A stretch of DNA of 64,000 nucleotides from CAKSEI01 sp964403505 (GCA_964403505.1 CAYOFP010000006.1:1-64000); one strand, 5' to 3'; shown: positions 1 through 8,892, numbered from the stretch's first letter. Numbers and translations: made by a program. The notes: generated by a model not told the origin, from the letters alone.

Positions 1-238
1 AAGCGTCAAAAAAAGCGGTAGCCCCTAAAAGGAACATTTTAGGGGCTTCTCTACCGATATCTGTAAGAATGCCTACTATCTTGTTATCCGGCATTGAATA
101 GCGCTGAGAAAGGTATCTTGTTGCCGCTCCCATTTCGCCGTCAGGACCTCCGAGCTGTGATATTATCACGCCGGCAAGCTTTGCGTTCGGTCTCTTGATA
201 CATACCGGGTACTCTAACCTTTTTTCATAGATCCACAT
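1..238 (-). CDS. cotJC: CotJC-like spore coat protein (partial, possibly broken)
   Basis: The first ~62 residues match the N-terminus of the CotJC/Mn-catalase-like spore coat family: a start MWIYEKRLEYPV, then GGPDGEMGAATRYLSQRYSM and ILTDIG. After ILTDIG family members continue with a Glu-rich metal-ligand segment (TEELAHLEM type). Here the frame instead reads REAPKMFLLGATAFFDA through a terminator-like hairpin and runs off the window edge still open. The ATG (236-238) abuts the cotJB stop and has a GGAGG ribosome site. It is the third gene of cotJABC, expected in the mother cell during sporulation. The start is secure; whether the gene is intact is not. Confidence 0.7.
   Translation of the reverse strand, partial: MWIYEKRLEYPVCIKRPNAKLAGVIISQLGGPDGEMGAATRYLSQRYSMPDNKIVGILTDIGREAPKMFLLGATAFFDA
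8..56 (-). terminator. Terminator-like hairpin inside the cotJC reading frame
   Basis: Perfect 11-bp arms at 20-30 and 37-47 (AGCCCCTAAAA and its complement) enclose a 6-base loop. Outer bases 16-21 and 51-56 can pair as well. On the minus strand the hairpin is followed by seven T (positions 14-8). This is a classic intrinsic terminator shape, but it lies where the catalytic part of cotJC should be, so it may mark a truncated gene or an assembly junction. Confidence 0.5.
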
Positions 239-487
239 TTAATTAGCCTCCAATTCCCACGGCCACGGGCCGTCGGTCCATCTCCAACACTCATTGCCGT
301 TTGACGCCGCCGTCAAGGGGCCGCATTTTTCCTCGTATTCTGCAACGAGAGCTGCGTATCTTTCGCTCATCTCGTTGAAATACCTGAGCGCATTCTCGCA
401 TTTTGGATATGCATCGAGGTATAGATTTGCTTCAACTGCGGCAAAGCCGACTTTCTGTATTTCATAGAGTAAATTTTTGTCTGTCAT
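239..487 (-). CDS. cotJB: Spore coat protein CotJB
   Basis: This 82-residue protein has the CotJB signature: an N-terminal helix (MTDKNLLYEIQKVGFAAVEA), the LYLDAYPKCENALRYFNEM segment, and the C-terminal CGPLTAA and WRWTDGPWPWE motifs typical of the family. It is an inner coat component made with CotJA and CotJC. Its start overlaps the cotJA stop by 4 bases and its stop touches the cotJC start, so the three genes are translationally coupled. The family has no known enzymatic activity; the role is structural. Confidence 0.93.
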   Translation of the reverse strand: MTDKNLLYEIQKVGFAAVEANLYLDAYPKCENALRYFNEMSERYAALVAEYEEKCGPLTAASNGNECWRWTDGPWPWELEAN

Positions 488-738
488 CTATACCTCCCGC
501 CCTTGCAACCTGTAAACGGCAGATTAAGCTCTTTAAAGATCGTGCCGGATTTCATGGCATCGGACAGATCATAGATCGAATCGAATTTTTGTTCCGGGAA
601 ATATGCCATTGCAAGGGTATAATAACGAAGGCAATCGCCCGGGTTATCATCACGATCTTGCATTTGATATCCGCATCCGCATGAATTCTGCATACGGTAG
701 GGACGCTGATATCTTTGATAATTTTTTCTCATGTCCAT
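484..738 (-). CDS. cotJA: Spore coat-associated protein CotJA
   Basis: This 84-residue protein starts with a Tyr/Arg-rich stretch (MDMRKNYQRYQRPYRM) and a short CGCG segment. It then carries the CotJA core LAMAYFPEQKFDSIYD and ends in GTIFKELNLPFTGCKGG, a family hallmark. It is the first gene of the cotJABC coat operon. A good ribosome site (AAGGAG) lies 9 bases upstream of the ATG. The upstream 738-876 interval separates it from divergent lon. No sporulation sigma promoter could be assigned with confidence. Confidence 0.93.
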   Translation of the reverse strand: MDMRKNYQRYQRPYRMQNSCGCGYQMQDRDDNPGDCLRYYTLAMAYFPEQKFDSIYDLSDAMKSGTIFKELNLPFTGCKGGRYR

Positions 739-809
739 TTATTGTATCTCCTTATATTTTCCGTGTCTATACATCATATGCAAATATCAAAGCAAAAGAC
801 AAAGCATCC

Positions 810-838
810 TTGAAAAAAAAATACATCTGTGTTATAAT
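810..838 (+). promoter_or_regulatory. Sigma-A type promoter for lon
   Basis: A -35 box TTGAAA (810-815), a 17-base spacer and an exact -10 box TATAAT (833-838) lie 38 bases upstream of the lon ATG. It is the only good vegetative promoter in the cotJA-lon divergent gap. No CIRCE or CtsR operator was seen near it. Confidence 0.75.
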
Positions 839-876
839 AGTATAAATATACAATATTTGTCTTAGCGGAGCATTAC

Positions 877-3219
877 ATGGCGCAAGTTTTCAAGAAAATT
901 AATAAAAAGAATATCCCGGTTGTGATACTTAATATGCAGGTCCTTTTTCCGGGTCTTCCTGTAACATTTGAGTTTTCAAATAATAATACGATCAATACAT
1001 GCCTATGGGCGTGTGATAATGACAGCGAGGTGCTTGTCGTCACAATTGATGATACAAACGATGAAGATAAGCCGTACGATGTCGGAACACTCGCACAGAT
1101 AAAGCAGCTCATAAAATTGCCGGACGGAAATTACCGTATAGTATTAGTAGGGCGTGAACGAGCGGTTGCGACCGACTATACGGAAAAAGATGACATGCTT
1201 TTTGCAGATATATTGATTAAGCAGTATGCTACAAGCGATATTTCCCCGGAAATAAGAGCAAACATTATTGAGCTTTTCGAGCGATGCTGTAGTTTCTTAA
1301 AAGCGCCGTCCAAGGAGCTGATGGAGTCTGTACACAGCATCTCTCCGACAGAAACGCTCGTTGATATGATTGCTGCAAATCTACCGTTTACAACTGCTGA
1401 AAAAATGGTTATCTTATCGGTGTTTGATCCTATCGGGCGTGCAGAAGCGCTACTTGAGCTACTTGAAAAAAAGGTCTTTCAATTCACGTTGGACAGCGAA
1501 CTTTCCCACAAGGTTCGTGAGGCCATTGACGAGGATCAGCGCACATATTATCTTAAAAACCAGCTTAGAGTCATTCAGGATGAGTTAGATTATCATGAGC
1601 CGGACGAGATCGAGGAATATCTCAATAAGATCAATGAATGTATCACCGACGAAAAGTCAAAGGCGAAACTGATAAAAGAAGCAAACAAACTCGCAAAGAT
1701 TCCTTTTGGCGCAGCGGAGGGAACTGTCATACATTCATATCTTGATACAGTTCTTGAATATCCTTTCGGCAAGTTTACCGATGATATGATCGATATAGAA
1801 AAAGCCTCGAAAATTCTTGAAAAAGATCATTACGGCATGGAGAATATCAAGAAGCGGATCATTGAGTTTTTAGCTGTCCGAAAGCTGACAAACGGCGAGA
1901 AAAATGCACAGATTTTATGTCTTGTCGGAGCGCCCGGAGTCGGAAAGACATCTGTTGCTCAGTCTATTGCAAATGCTATGGGGCGAAATTTCGTTCGCAT
2001 TTCGCTCGGCGGTGTCCGGGATGAAGCTGAGATACGCGGGCACAGAAAAACATATCTCGGCGCTATGCCGGGCAGGATTATTGCCGGCATTACAGAGTCA
2101 GGGTGTGAAAATCCGCTTGTTCTACTCGATGAAATAGATAAAATGACGACTGATACGCACGGTGATCCGTCCTCTGCTTTACTCGAGGTTCTTGACGGAG
2201 AGCAAAATAAGAATTTCCGTGATCATTTCTTTGAAATTCCCGTAGATCTCTCTAAGTGTATCTTTATTGCGACGGCAAACTCGCTTGAATATGTTCAGCG
2301 TCCTCTGCTCGATCGTATGGAGATTATAGAAATGCCCTCCTATACACGGGAAGAGAAACACATGATCGCAAAGCGTCATCTGATACCGAAGCAGATCGAA
2401 CGAGCGGGTCTTAAAAAATCGCAAGTCTCTTTTGCCGATAAAGCTATTCTTTCGGTCATTGATTCCTATACGAATGAGGCGGGCGTGCGTTCGCTTGAGA
2501 GATGTGTCGCATCTTTGTGCAGAAAAGCGGCTGTCGCTGTGGCTTGTGACGGAATTGATAAATTTAAGATCACCGATTCAAATGTCGGCGAGCTTCTCGA
2601 TCGAGAGCCGATCATACATAAAAGAGTTACATCAAAGGGAAGAGTAGGGGTCGTGAATGGTATGGCTTATACCGAAAACGGAGGCGACCTTCTCGAGGTT
2701 GAGGCGCTTACCATGTCCGGAACGGGGAAGGTATCGCTCACCGGATCTCTCGGAGATGTAATGAAGGAATCTGCAAATATTTCCGTATCGTATATCCGTT
2801 CGATCGCCGACAAGATCGGCGTACGTTCGTCATTCTACCGTGACACCGATATTCATGTTCATTTTCCGGAAGGCGCTGTTCCGAAGGACGGTCCGTCCGC
2901 AGGAGTCACCGTAACGACGGCGATTATCAGCCAGCTTACCGGTTGTCCTGTCAAGGGTGATGTGGCAATGACGGGTGAAATATCACTGAAAGGCGATGTA
3001 TTACCCATCGGAGGTCTGCGTGAAAAGACAATGGCAGCATACAGATCGGGCGTAAAGACGATACTGATTCCGGCAGACAATGAAAAATCCATGAGAAAGA
3101 TAGATAATAAAGTTAAGGATAACGTCAAAATTATCTTGTGTAAAGACATTACGGATGTTCTGAGAAACGCTCTTTGCCTTGACGGGCAGACAACATCCCT
3201 AACGAATTATCTCAGGTGA
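877..3219 (+). CDS. lon: ATP-dependent protease Lon (LonA)
   Basis: This 780-residue LonA degrades misfolded and regulatory proteins in the cytoplasm. The order is N-terminal substrate-binding LON domain, AAA+ module with Walker A GAPGVGKTS (about 351-359) and Walker B LVLLDEID, then the serine protease domain. The catalytic Ser is in PKDGPSAG (Ser674) and the catalytic Lys in GGLREK (Lys717); the 43-residue spacing equals that of classical Lon. The ATG has a GGAG site. engB follows 3 bases after the stop, as in many Firmicutes, and opens a ten-gene collinear run. Confidence 0.97.
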   Translation: MAQVFKKINKKNIPVVILNMQVLFPGLPVTFEFSNNNTINTCLWACDNDSEVLVVTIDDTNDEDKPYDVGTLAQIKQLIKLPDGNYRIVLVGRERAVATDYTEKDDMLFADILIKQYATSDISPEIRANIIELFERCCSFLKAPSKELMESVHSISPTETLVDMIAANLPFTTAEKMVILSVFDPIGRAEALLELLEKKVFQFTLDSELSHKVREAIDEDQRTYYLKNQLRVIQDELDYHEPDEIEEYLNKINECITDEKSKAKLIKEANKLAKIPFGAAEGTVIHSYLDTVLEYPFGKFTDDMIDIEKASKILEKDHYGMENIKKRIIEFLAVRKLTNGEKNAQILCLVGAPGVGKTSVAQSIANAMGRNFVRISLGGVRDEAEIRGHRKTYLGAMPGRIIAGITESGCENPLVLLDEIDKMTTDTHGDPSSALLEVLDGEQNKNFRDHFFEIPVDLSKCIFIATANSLEYVQRPLLDRMEIIEMPSYTREEKHMIAKRHLIPKQIERAGLKKSQVSFADKAILSVIDSYTNEAGVRSLERCVASLCRKAAVAVACDGIDKFKITDSNVGELLDREPIIHKRVTSKGRVGVVNGMAYTENGGDLLEVEALTMSGTGKVSLTGSLGDVMKESANISVSYIRSIADKIGVRSSFYRDTDIHVHFPEGAVPKDGPSAGVTVTTAIISQLTGCPVKGDVAMTGEISLKGDVLPIGGLREKTMAAYRSGVKTILIPADNEKSMRKIDNKVKDNVKIILCKDITDVLRNALCLDGQTTSLTNYLR

Positions 3220-3222
3220 AGT

Positions 3223-3825
3223 ATGAAGCTGAATGTTCAAAATACCAAGCTTGAAGTGACCGCGGGCCTTTCCTCGCAGTTTCCGACAAAGGCAATTCCG
3301 AGGATCGCCTTTACCGGGCGCTCAAATGTCGGCAAAAGCTCGCTCATCAATACGCTTCTTGCACGCAAAAGCCTCGCACGTGTCTCCTCTACCCCCGGCA
3401 AAACGATAACTGTCAATTTTTATAATGTTGATAACGCACTGTATATCGTTGACCTTCCCGGGTACGGATTTGCAAAGAGAGCGCCGGCTGATATAAAAAG
3501 ATGGTCTGCACTGACGGACGGCTTCTTTACCGAGCGATCTTCCTCTGAGCTTCTTTTGGGAGTCGTGGCACTCGTCGATCTGAAGGTCGGACTGACAAAA
3601 GATGATATGACGATGCTCGATTATATGAATCAGTGTGGTATAAATTATGTCATCGCCGCCACAAAGTGCGATAAGTTGAATAAAGGCGATACGGCAAAGA
3701 ATTTAGCAGCAATTCGCAGCTGCCCCCTTGTCCCAGACGGTACTGACGTCATACCTTTTTCCTCGTTAAAGGGGATTGGCAAAGATGAGATTTGGAATGC
3801 GATATTCAAACTGATAGAAGGATAA
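3223..3825 (+). CDS. engB: Ribosome biogenesis GTPase EngB/YsxC
   Basis: A 200-residue small GTPase of the EngB (YsxC/YihA) family, required for late assembly of the 50S subunit. Visible motifs are G1 GRSNVGKS (residues 32-39), G2 STPGKT, G3 DLPGYGFA and G4 TKCDKL, with the short C-terminal helix typical of the family. Length is normal. It sits directly after lon, a frequent pairing in Bacillota, and is followed 4 bases later by an M50 protease gene, so it is very likely cotranscribed from the lon promoter. Confidence 0.97.
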   Translation: MKLNVQNTKLEVTAGLSSQFPTKAIPRIAFTGRSNVGKSSLINTLLARKSLARVSSTPGKTITVNFYNVDNALYIVDLPGYGFAKRAPADIKRWSALTDGFFTERSSSELLLGVVALVDLKVGLTKDDMTMLDYMNQCGINYVIAATKCDKLNKGDTAKNLAAIRSCPLVPDGTDVIPFSSLKGIGKDEIWNAIFKLIEG

Positions 3826-3829
3826 AATA

Positions 3830-4522
3830 ATGCTGATAGATTTAATAAAAAGCCTGATTAGCGGCGATACCGGTGCATTGATATCAATCATGTTTCTGAT
3901 ACCGATCGTCATTTTTTCACTGACGGTGCACGAATGTGCTCACGGCCTTGCCGCAAAAGCACTCGGCGACCCGACTGCCAAGGCTTGCGGCAGACTGACT
4001 CTAAACCCGTTTGCGCACCTTGATCCCGTAGGTGCTTTGATGATGCTCATTTTTGGCTTTGGTTGGGCAAAACCCGTACCGATCAACCCGAATTACTTCA
4101 AAAATCGCAAAAGAGGTATGGCAATAACCGCATTGGCAGGACCTGTATCAAATCTGATCTTGTCTTTTTTGGCGATACTGATATTCAGGATATTCAGTGC
4201 ATTTGTTTTAAGCGGCGGGTATGCACACATGAGCTTGAATTTTATTAATGTCTTCGTGATGTTTTTGAGTATGTTTGCGTATCTGAATGCTACCCTCGCA
4301 ATATTCAATTTGATCCCCGTTCCGCCGCTCGACGGCTCGAGGATACTAAATGTTATATTGCCTGAAAAATACTATTTCAGCATTATGAAATATGAGAGAT
4401 ATATTTATCTCGGAGTTATCGTGCTTTTATTTACCGGTCTTTTGTCGACACCCCTATCGTTTTTAGCACACGGTTATGTTTCTTTGACGGAAAAGCTTAT
4501 TTCGCTTATACCGGGGTTATAA
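3830..4522 (+). CDS. Site-2 protease family (M50) membrane metalloprotease
   Basis: A 230-residue multi-pass membrane protein with the zinc motif HECAH (residues 34-38) in the first helix and the second metal-site motif PVPPLDGSR (Asp about 168) near the C-terminus. This layout defines compact M50B (YwhC/YdiL-like) intramembrane proteases. The PDZ domain of RseP-type enzymes is absent. Its substrate is unknown; the family includes sporulation protease SpoIVFB, but the close link to scpA suggests a constitutive role. Such a protease next to scpAB is common in Clostridia. The stop overlaps the scpA start. Confidence 0.9.
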   Translation: MLIDLIKSLISGDTGALISIMFLIPIVIFSLTVHECAHGLAAKALGDPTAKACGRLTLNPFAHLDPVGALMMLIFGFGWAKPVPINPNYFKNRKRGMAITALAGPVSNLILSFLAILIFRIFSAFVLSGGYAHMSLNFINVFVMFLSMFAYLNATLAIFNLIPVPPLDGSRILNVILPEKYYFSIMKYERYIYLGVIVLLFTGLLSTPLSFLAHGYVSLTEKLISLIPGL

Positions 4523-5280
4523 TGATGGAAGAACTAAAATTTAAGTTAGAGAAATTCGAAGGCCCTCTCGACCTCTTGCTGCGCTTGATATCAAAGAATC
4601 AGATCGATATCTATGATATCCCCATAGCACTTATTTTCGATCAGTATATGGAGCATATCGAGCAGATGAGAGCGATGGATATGGAAGTTGCGGGCGAGTT
4701 TATCACTATGGCGGCAGAGTTGATGCTGATTAAAAGCAGAATGCTATTGCCAAACACGAACAGCGAGGAAGAGGAAGATCCCCGTGCGGCACTTGCCGCA
4801 GCGCTGATTGAATATAAAAAAGCAAAAGAGGAAGCAGCATATCTTGCGGAGCAATATGATTATTTCTCGGGAAGAATGATAAAGGAAACTGACGAGATCA
4901 TGCCGGACAATACGGTTTCCGATCAGAATATTGAGCTTTTGTCCGAGGCATTTTTGAGGATCGTCCAGCGAAAGGCACTCATGGAGCAGTCCGTCACAAA
5001 AGAACCGGAACAGGCGCTTGAAACGATTATCAAAAAGAAGGTCGCATCTATTCACGAAAAGGTATTTGGTATTATGAAGATGCTGAATACAAAGAAGAGA
5101 GTCACCTTTAAAGAAATAATATTCTCATCTAAAACAAGATCTGAAATAATCGCTTCATTTGTAGCGGTCCTTGAGATGGTGAAGTCGCAGAGGATACATA
5201 TAACTGACGATTCGAGCGCTGATGAGATATACTTTGAAATGAACGATAATATTAACGAAGTCGGTGAAAACAATGGATGA
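4522..5280 (+). CDS. scpA: Segregation and condensation protein A
   Basis: A 252-residue kleisin subunit of the SMC-ScpA-ScpB condensin. The N-terminal FKLEKFEGPLDLLLRLI and IDIYDIPI motifs bind SMC and ScpB, and the C-terminal winged-helix part (residues ~170-240) binds the SMC cap. The central part is acidic and flexible (NTNSEEEEDPRA). The ATG overlaps the upstream stop (TAATG); a second Met directly follows. The stop overlaps the scpB start, which implies coupled translation of the two partners. Confidence 0.95.
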   Translation: MMEELKFKLEKFEGPLDLLLRLISKNQIDIYDIPIALIFDQYMEHIEQMRAMDMEVAGEFITMAAELMLIKSRMLLPNTNSEEEEDPRAALAAALIEYKKAKEEAAYLAEQYDYFSGRMIKETDEIMPDNTVSDQNIELLSEAFLRIVQRKALMEQSVTKEPEQALETIIKKKVASIHEKVFGIMKMLNTKKRVTFKEIIFSSKTRSEIIASFVAVLEMVKSQRIHITDDSSADEIYFEMNDNINEVGENNG

Positions 5281-5839
5281 AACAAGGAATTTTGAGGCAA
5301 TAATCGAATCGATACTTTTTGCCGCAGGATATCCGGTACAGTATACACGTCTGTCGGATGTTTTGGCGATCTCCGAAAAGGATGTCAAAAAAGTGGTAAA
5401 AGACTATGCCGAAAAATATAACTCGTGTAATATTTCCAGAGGAATTCAGATCGTTTTATTTGACGATTCCTGCCAGCTATGCACAAAAGAAGAGTACCAG
5501 GGATATATCAAGGAGGCACTCGGCATTAAGAAGAATGGCACCCTCTCAAATTCATCTCTCGAGGTACTCGCTGTCATTGCCTACCATCAGCCTGTCACAA
5601 AAGCATATATCGAGCAAGTGCGCGGCGTTGACTGCACATACGCTGTCAACAATCTGATGGATAAAAAACTGATTGATATCAAGGGTCGACTGGATGTACC
5701 CGGTAAGCCGTACCTATATGTAACCAGTCACGATTTTCTGAGGTGCTTCGGTCTTTCATCACTCGACGATCTTCCGCCATCGGAAATGTTCGGCACGCAG
5801 AGCACTGAAACGCAGATAGAGCTCGATGTAGAAGGTTAA
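5273..5839 (+). CDS. scpB: Segregation and condensation protein B
   Basis: A 188-residue ScpB with two winged-helix domains: an N-terminal one (FEAIIESILFAAGYPV) and a second with the family motif LAVIAYHQPVTKAYIEQVRGV. It dimerises and binds ScpA within the condensin complex for chromosome segregation. I chose the ATG at 5273, which overlaps the scpA stop, over the GTG three codons upstream because MDETRNFEAI aligns with family N-termini. The C-terminal tail is short and acidic. Confidence 0.95.
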   Translation: MDETRNFEAIIESILFAAGYPVQYTRLSDVLAISEKDVKKVVKDYAEKYNSCNISRGIQIVLFDDSCQLCTKEEYQGYIKEALGIKKNGTLSNSSLEVLAVIAYHQPVTKAYIEQVRGVDCTYAVNNLMDKKLIDIKGRLDVPGKPYLYVTSHDFLRCFGLSSLDDLPPSEMFGTQSTETQIELDVEG

Positions 5840-5842
5840 GTT

Positions 5843-6505
5843 ATGTGGCGGATTATTCTGTTAATAATTCTCTTGTTACTGTTTTTTATACTATTTTTAC
5901 CTATCAGCATTTTCATCGTATATAAGGATAAGTTAGAAATATATTTGAAAATACTGTTTATTAAAAAAAATCTCTATTCAAGTGTTCCAGAGATAGACGT
6001 TAAGAAATTCACGGCGCGAGGTATAAGAAAACAGTTAAAAAGAGAACAGAAGAAAATATCTGATACAGAAAAGAAACCGGATGTAAAATCTACAAAAAAG
6101 AAAAATAATATCGATATCAAAGAGACGATATCGATGATTAACGATATTATTATTCGTGTTAAGGATAAATTTTTCAGATATCTGCGAATCAAGGTTGCAA
6201 ATATCAGGGTGATTATCTCAACCGACGATGCGGCAAAAACCGCAATTGAATACGGAATTGCGGTACAGCTGATACAATACACGGTAACATTATTACAAAA
6301 TATAACTAATTTTTCCGTGAATGATAATACATCTATTGTTTGCGATGTGGATTATCTAAAAGGAAAAAGCGAGCTATCATGCAACCTATCTTTCACATTA
6401 AGAGTATGGCATATGCTCGCAGTAGCCTTATCAGCGGCGGCTGCATATATCAAAAATACAACAAGGCATAAACGAAAAGGAGAAGATAAAAATGGCAGAA
6501 ACTAA
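5843..6505 (+). CDS. DUF2953 domain-containing membrane protein
   Basis: A 220-residue protein with one N-terminal membrane helix (residues 1-27, MWRIILLIILLLLFFILF). A basic, Lys-rich linker follows, then the DUF2953 region (about 110-210) with IEYGIAVQLIQYTV and a CDVDYLKGKSELSCNLSFTLRVWH stretch. Function is unknown, but across Clostridia this gene is habitually placed just before ytfJ, as here, which suggests a sporulation or envelope role. The 3' end overlaps the ytfJ start by 14 bases and contains its ribosome-binding site. Confidence 0.85.
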   Translation: MWRIILLIILLLLFFILFLPISIFIVYKDKLEIYLKILFIKKNLYSSVPEIDVKKFTARGIRKQLKREQKKISDTEKKPDVKSTKKKNNIDIKETISMINDIIIRVKDKFFRYLRIKVANIRVIISTDDAAKTAIEYGIAVQLIQYTVTLLQNITNFSVNDNTSIVCDVDYLKGKSELSCNLSFTLRVWHMLAVALSAAAAYIKNTTRHKRKGEDKNGRN

Positions 6506-6935
6506 ATTAAGTCAGATAATTGCGACATCATTATCACAGATCCGTGATGTAGTTGATGCAAATACCATAATCGGCGAGCCGATACAGTCCGAAAACGGCA
6601 GCGGTACGGTTATCATCCCCGTATCGAAGATCTCTGTGGGTTTTGCATCCGGCGGTATCGATTATTTTGGAAAAAACGTACCTGCCGACGATAAGCTGGC
6701 AAATTTCGGCGGAGGCGGTGGAACGGGCATGAGCGTAAGCCCTGTCGGATTTATTATAATAAAAGCCGATGGAAGCGTAGAGATGCTCAATGTCAATTCT
6801 TCGAATGATACCGGTGATGCCATTGCGGCGTTTATTGAAAAAAGTCCTGAGATTTTTGATAAGATTAAGTCTTTTTTTAAAAAAGATAAAAAGTCCGACG
6901 ATGTTGACAATGATGAGGATGAAGACGAGGAATAA
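6492..6935 (+). CDS. ytfJ: Sporulation protein YtfJ/GerW
   Basis: A 147-residue protein with the full YtfJ/GerW signature: DANTIIGEPI near the N-terminus, IPVSKISVGFASGG, then a Gly-rich loop (FGGGGGTGMSVSPVGF) and a hydrophobic FIIIKADGSV segment. The C-terminal tail is Lys-rich and then strongly acidic. In Bacillus the orthologue is a forespore protein needed for normal germination. An AAAGGAG site precedes the ATG inside the DUF2953 gene. It is the only clear sporulation gene in the lon-rluB run. Confidence 0.93.
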   Translation: MAETKLSQIIATSLSQIRDVVDANTIIGEPIQSENGSGTVIIPVSKISVGFASGGIDYFGKNVPADDKLANFGGGGGTGMSVSPVGFIIIKADGSVEMLNVNSSNDTGDAIAAFIEKSPEIFDKIKSFFKKDKKSDDVDNDEDEDEE

Positions 6936-6966
6936 TTATCTGAATAAAGCCATAATATAAAACCGG

Positions 6967-7785
6967 GTGATAATTATTCGTTATTTTATATTAATTCTGG
7001 TTTTATTTTTGCTCGTGCCGGGCACAGTCGTCTGTGCGCAGTGTTCTGCGCAAAAATATATTCTTGTTAACAGTGATGATTTTTCTGTGCTCGACAGCCG
7101 CGCGTCGACTGAGCAGTCGGGTATAGCCAGCCTTACAAAGATAATGACCGCTATCGTCGCCCTGGAGATATGCGACGATTTGAGCCGCGAGGTAACGGTA
7201 GCCGACGAGGCAATAGGGGTAGAAGGCTCGAGTATCTATCTGAAGCCCGGTGAAGTCTTATCTATCGAAGACCTTGTGTGGGCGGTAATGCTTAACAGCG
7301 CAAATGACGCAGCCGTAGCTCTTGCCATTGCATGTGCAGGTACGGTCGAGGATTTTGTATCGCTTATGAATACAAAGGCTGAGTTATTGTGTCTTGAACA
7401 CACACATTTCGTTAATACGAACGGGCTTGATGCGGAGGGACATTACTCCTGCGCACGTGATGTGGCAATGATATCCTGCTACGCTCTAGCGAACGATACG
7501 TTCAAAAAGATAGTATCGTCATATACAAAATATATACCGTATTGCAATACAGAGAACGGCAGACAGCTCGTTAACCATAATAAAATGCTAAAACTGTATG
7601 ACGGTTGTATCGGTGTTAAGACAGGATATACCAAGTCTATCGGACGTTGTCTCGTTACGGCAGCTGAAAAGGATGGCATACGGCTCATCTGCGTTACGCT
7701 CAACGACCCGGACGATTGGTCTGACCATCGAGCACTGTTAGATATGGGATTTGAAAGTACAGTAAAGGAAACATGGAAAAAGTAA
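6967..7785 (+). CDS. D-alanyl-D-alanine carboxypeptidase (short, PBP5-like)
   Basis: A 272-residue exported serine carboxypeptidase that trims peptidoglycan stem peptides. It has a signal peptide (residues 1-24), SxxK as SLTK (55-58), SxN as SAN (111-113) and KTG (218-220). It ends shortly after the catalytic domain and lacks the C-terminal beta domain and amphipathic anchor of DacA, unlike the second carboxypeptidase at 26123-27247. The start is a GTG with a weak ribosome site, chosen because it opens the signal peptide. It overlaps rluB by 13 bases, as in the dacF-rluB order common in Clostridia. Confidence 0.9.
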   Translation: MIIIRYFILILVLFLLVPGTVVCAQCSAQKYILVNSDDFSVLDSRASTEQSGIASLTKIMTAIVALEICDDLSREVTVADEAIGVEGSSIYLKPGEVLSIEDLVWAVMLNSANDAAVALAIACAGTVEDFVSLMNTKAELLCLEHTHFVNTNGLDAEGHYSCARDVAMISCYALANDTFKKIVSSYTKYIPYCNTENGRQLVNHNKMLKLYDGCIGVKTGYTKSIGRCLVTAAEKDGIRLICVTLNDPDDWSDHRALLDMGFESTVKETWKK

Positions 7786-8522
7786 GAATACAGAAATACA
7801 TAGCCGACTGCGGGGTTATGTCGCGCAGGGCTGCGGAAAATGAAATCTTAAACGGAAATATAACGGTAAATGGCGAAATGGCACAAACCGGACAGAAAAT
7901 AACTCCCGGCAGCGACACTGTCCGATACAACGGTAAAATAATCAGGAAAGATAACGGTGCACATAATGTCTATATTATGCTCAATAAGCCGAAAGGCTAT
8001 GTAACGACTCTTTCTGATGAAAAGGGAAGACGGTGTATCGCCGAGCTTGTCTCTGATGTGAAAACGAGGGTCTACCCCGTCGGAAGGCTCGATATGGCGT
8101 CAGAGGGACTTCTGATTCTGACAAACGACGGCAAGCTGACCAATATACTGACGCATCCGAAGCACGAAATACCGAAGATCTATAAAGTAAAGGTAAGAGG
8201 TAAGGTGACCGAGCGCCAATTAAAGCAGCTGCGCTCTCCGATGGAAATTGACGGATATACCCTTGCGCCGTCGGAATGGTCGGTAATATCTGAGGAAGAC
8301 GGTAAAACGATACTGTCTGTTACGTTGTACGAGGGGCGAAACAGACAAATAAGAAAAATGACCGAAAACGTCGGTCTGACTGTTATGTCGCTTAAGCGTA
8401 TCGCGATAGGAAAACTTGAAATAGGTAATTTGCCGCGCGGCAAATGGGTATACCTGACAGACGATGAAGTAAAATACTTATATGGAGAAACAGACGATGT
8501 TGAAAATAGTACCGATCGGTGA
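7773..8522 (+). CDS. rluB: 23S rRNA pseudouridine synthase RluB-type
   Basis: A 249-residue RsuA/RluB-family enzyme. It has an N-terminal S4 RNA-binding domain (VRIQKYIADCGVMSRRAAE, about 1-60) and the catalytic motif GRLDMASEGLLILTNDG with Asp107. The C-terminal GRNRQIRKM segment is characteristic of RluB/RluE/RluF. It isomerises a uridine in the peptidyl-transferase region of 23S rRNA. An AAAGGAAA site lies upstream. Its 3' end overlaps the next gene by 26 bases. Confidence 0.93.
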   Translation: MEKVRIQKYIADCGVMSRRAAENEILNGNITVNGEMAQTGQKITPGSDTVRYNGKIIRKDNGAHNVYIMLNKPKGYVTTLSDEKGRRCIAELVSDVKTRVYPVGRLDMASEGLLILTNDGKLTNILTHPKHEIPKIYKVKVRGKVTERQLKQLRSPMEIDGYTLAPSEWSVISEEDGKTILSVTLYEGRNRQIRKMTENVGLTVMSLKRIAIGKLEIGNLPRGKWVYLTDDEVKYLYGETDDVENSTDR

Positions 8523-8886
8523 TAAAAAAGAACAAGAGCGCATGTGCGAAATTTGCGGATGCGAATTTCTGATTGATTCGCTCGCATATTCCTGTCATGA
8601 CGGCGATGTATTTGCAGGAGTATTACAGTTTCATCTGAAGGGCGGGGCAGCTTATATTGATAATATAACGTTTGCGCCCGGATACAGTGATAATACCGCT
8701 CTTTTCATAATGGGACGCGCCGCGCTGAATTATTCAGATCTTGTCGGATTCAGCGATGCATATTATCTGAATCCCGACGACGAAAAAATTGCTATAATGA
8801 TAGGTTTTCGCAAAAATCAAGAAGGCGTTTTCTATTTCGACCTTCGCGGATTCTTTGAGTCTCCTTGTTCGCACGACAACAACTGA
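8497..8886 (+). CDS. Small conserved protein, GNAT-like
   Basis: A 129-residue protein. The pattern of a beta strand with VLQFHLKGGAAYIDNITFAPG, an amphipathic helix (ALFIMGRAALNYSDLVG), then GFRKNQEGVFYFDLRGFF resembles the core of a GNAT acyltransferase. A clear acyl-CoA loop is not evident, so activity is unproven. I chose the ATG at 8497, not 8482, because a GGAGA ribosome site (8484-8488) sits 8 bases before it and would cover the earlier ATG. It is the last gene of the lon-rluB run, coupled to rluB by overlap. Confidence 0.6.
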   Translation: MLKIVPIGDKKEQERMCEICGCEFLIDSLAYSCHDGDVFAGVLQFHLKGGAAYIDNITFAPGYSDNTALFIMGRAALNYSDLVGFSDAYYLNPDDEKIAIMIGFRKNQEGVFYFDLRGFFESPCSHDNN

Positions 8887-8892
8887 CATAAA

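Noticed and set aside
5264..5272. GTG start for scpB
   Set aside because: The ATG three codons later aligns with the family start and sits in the overlap with the scpA stop.
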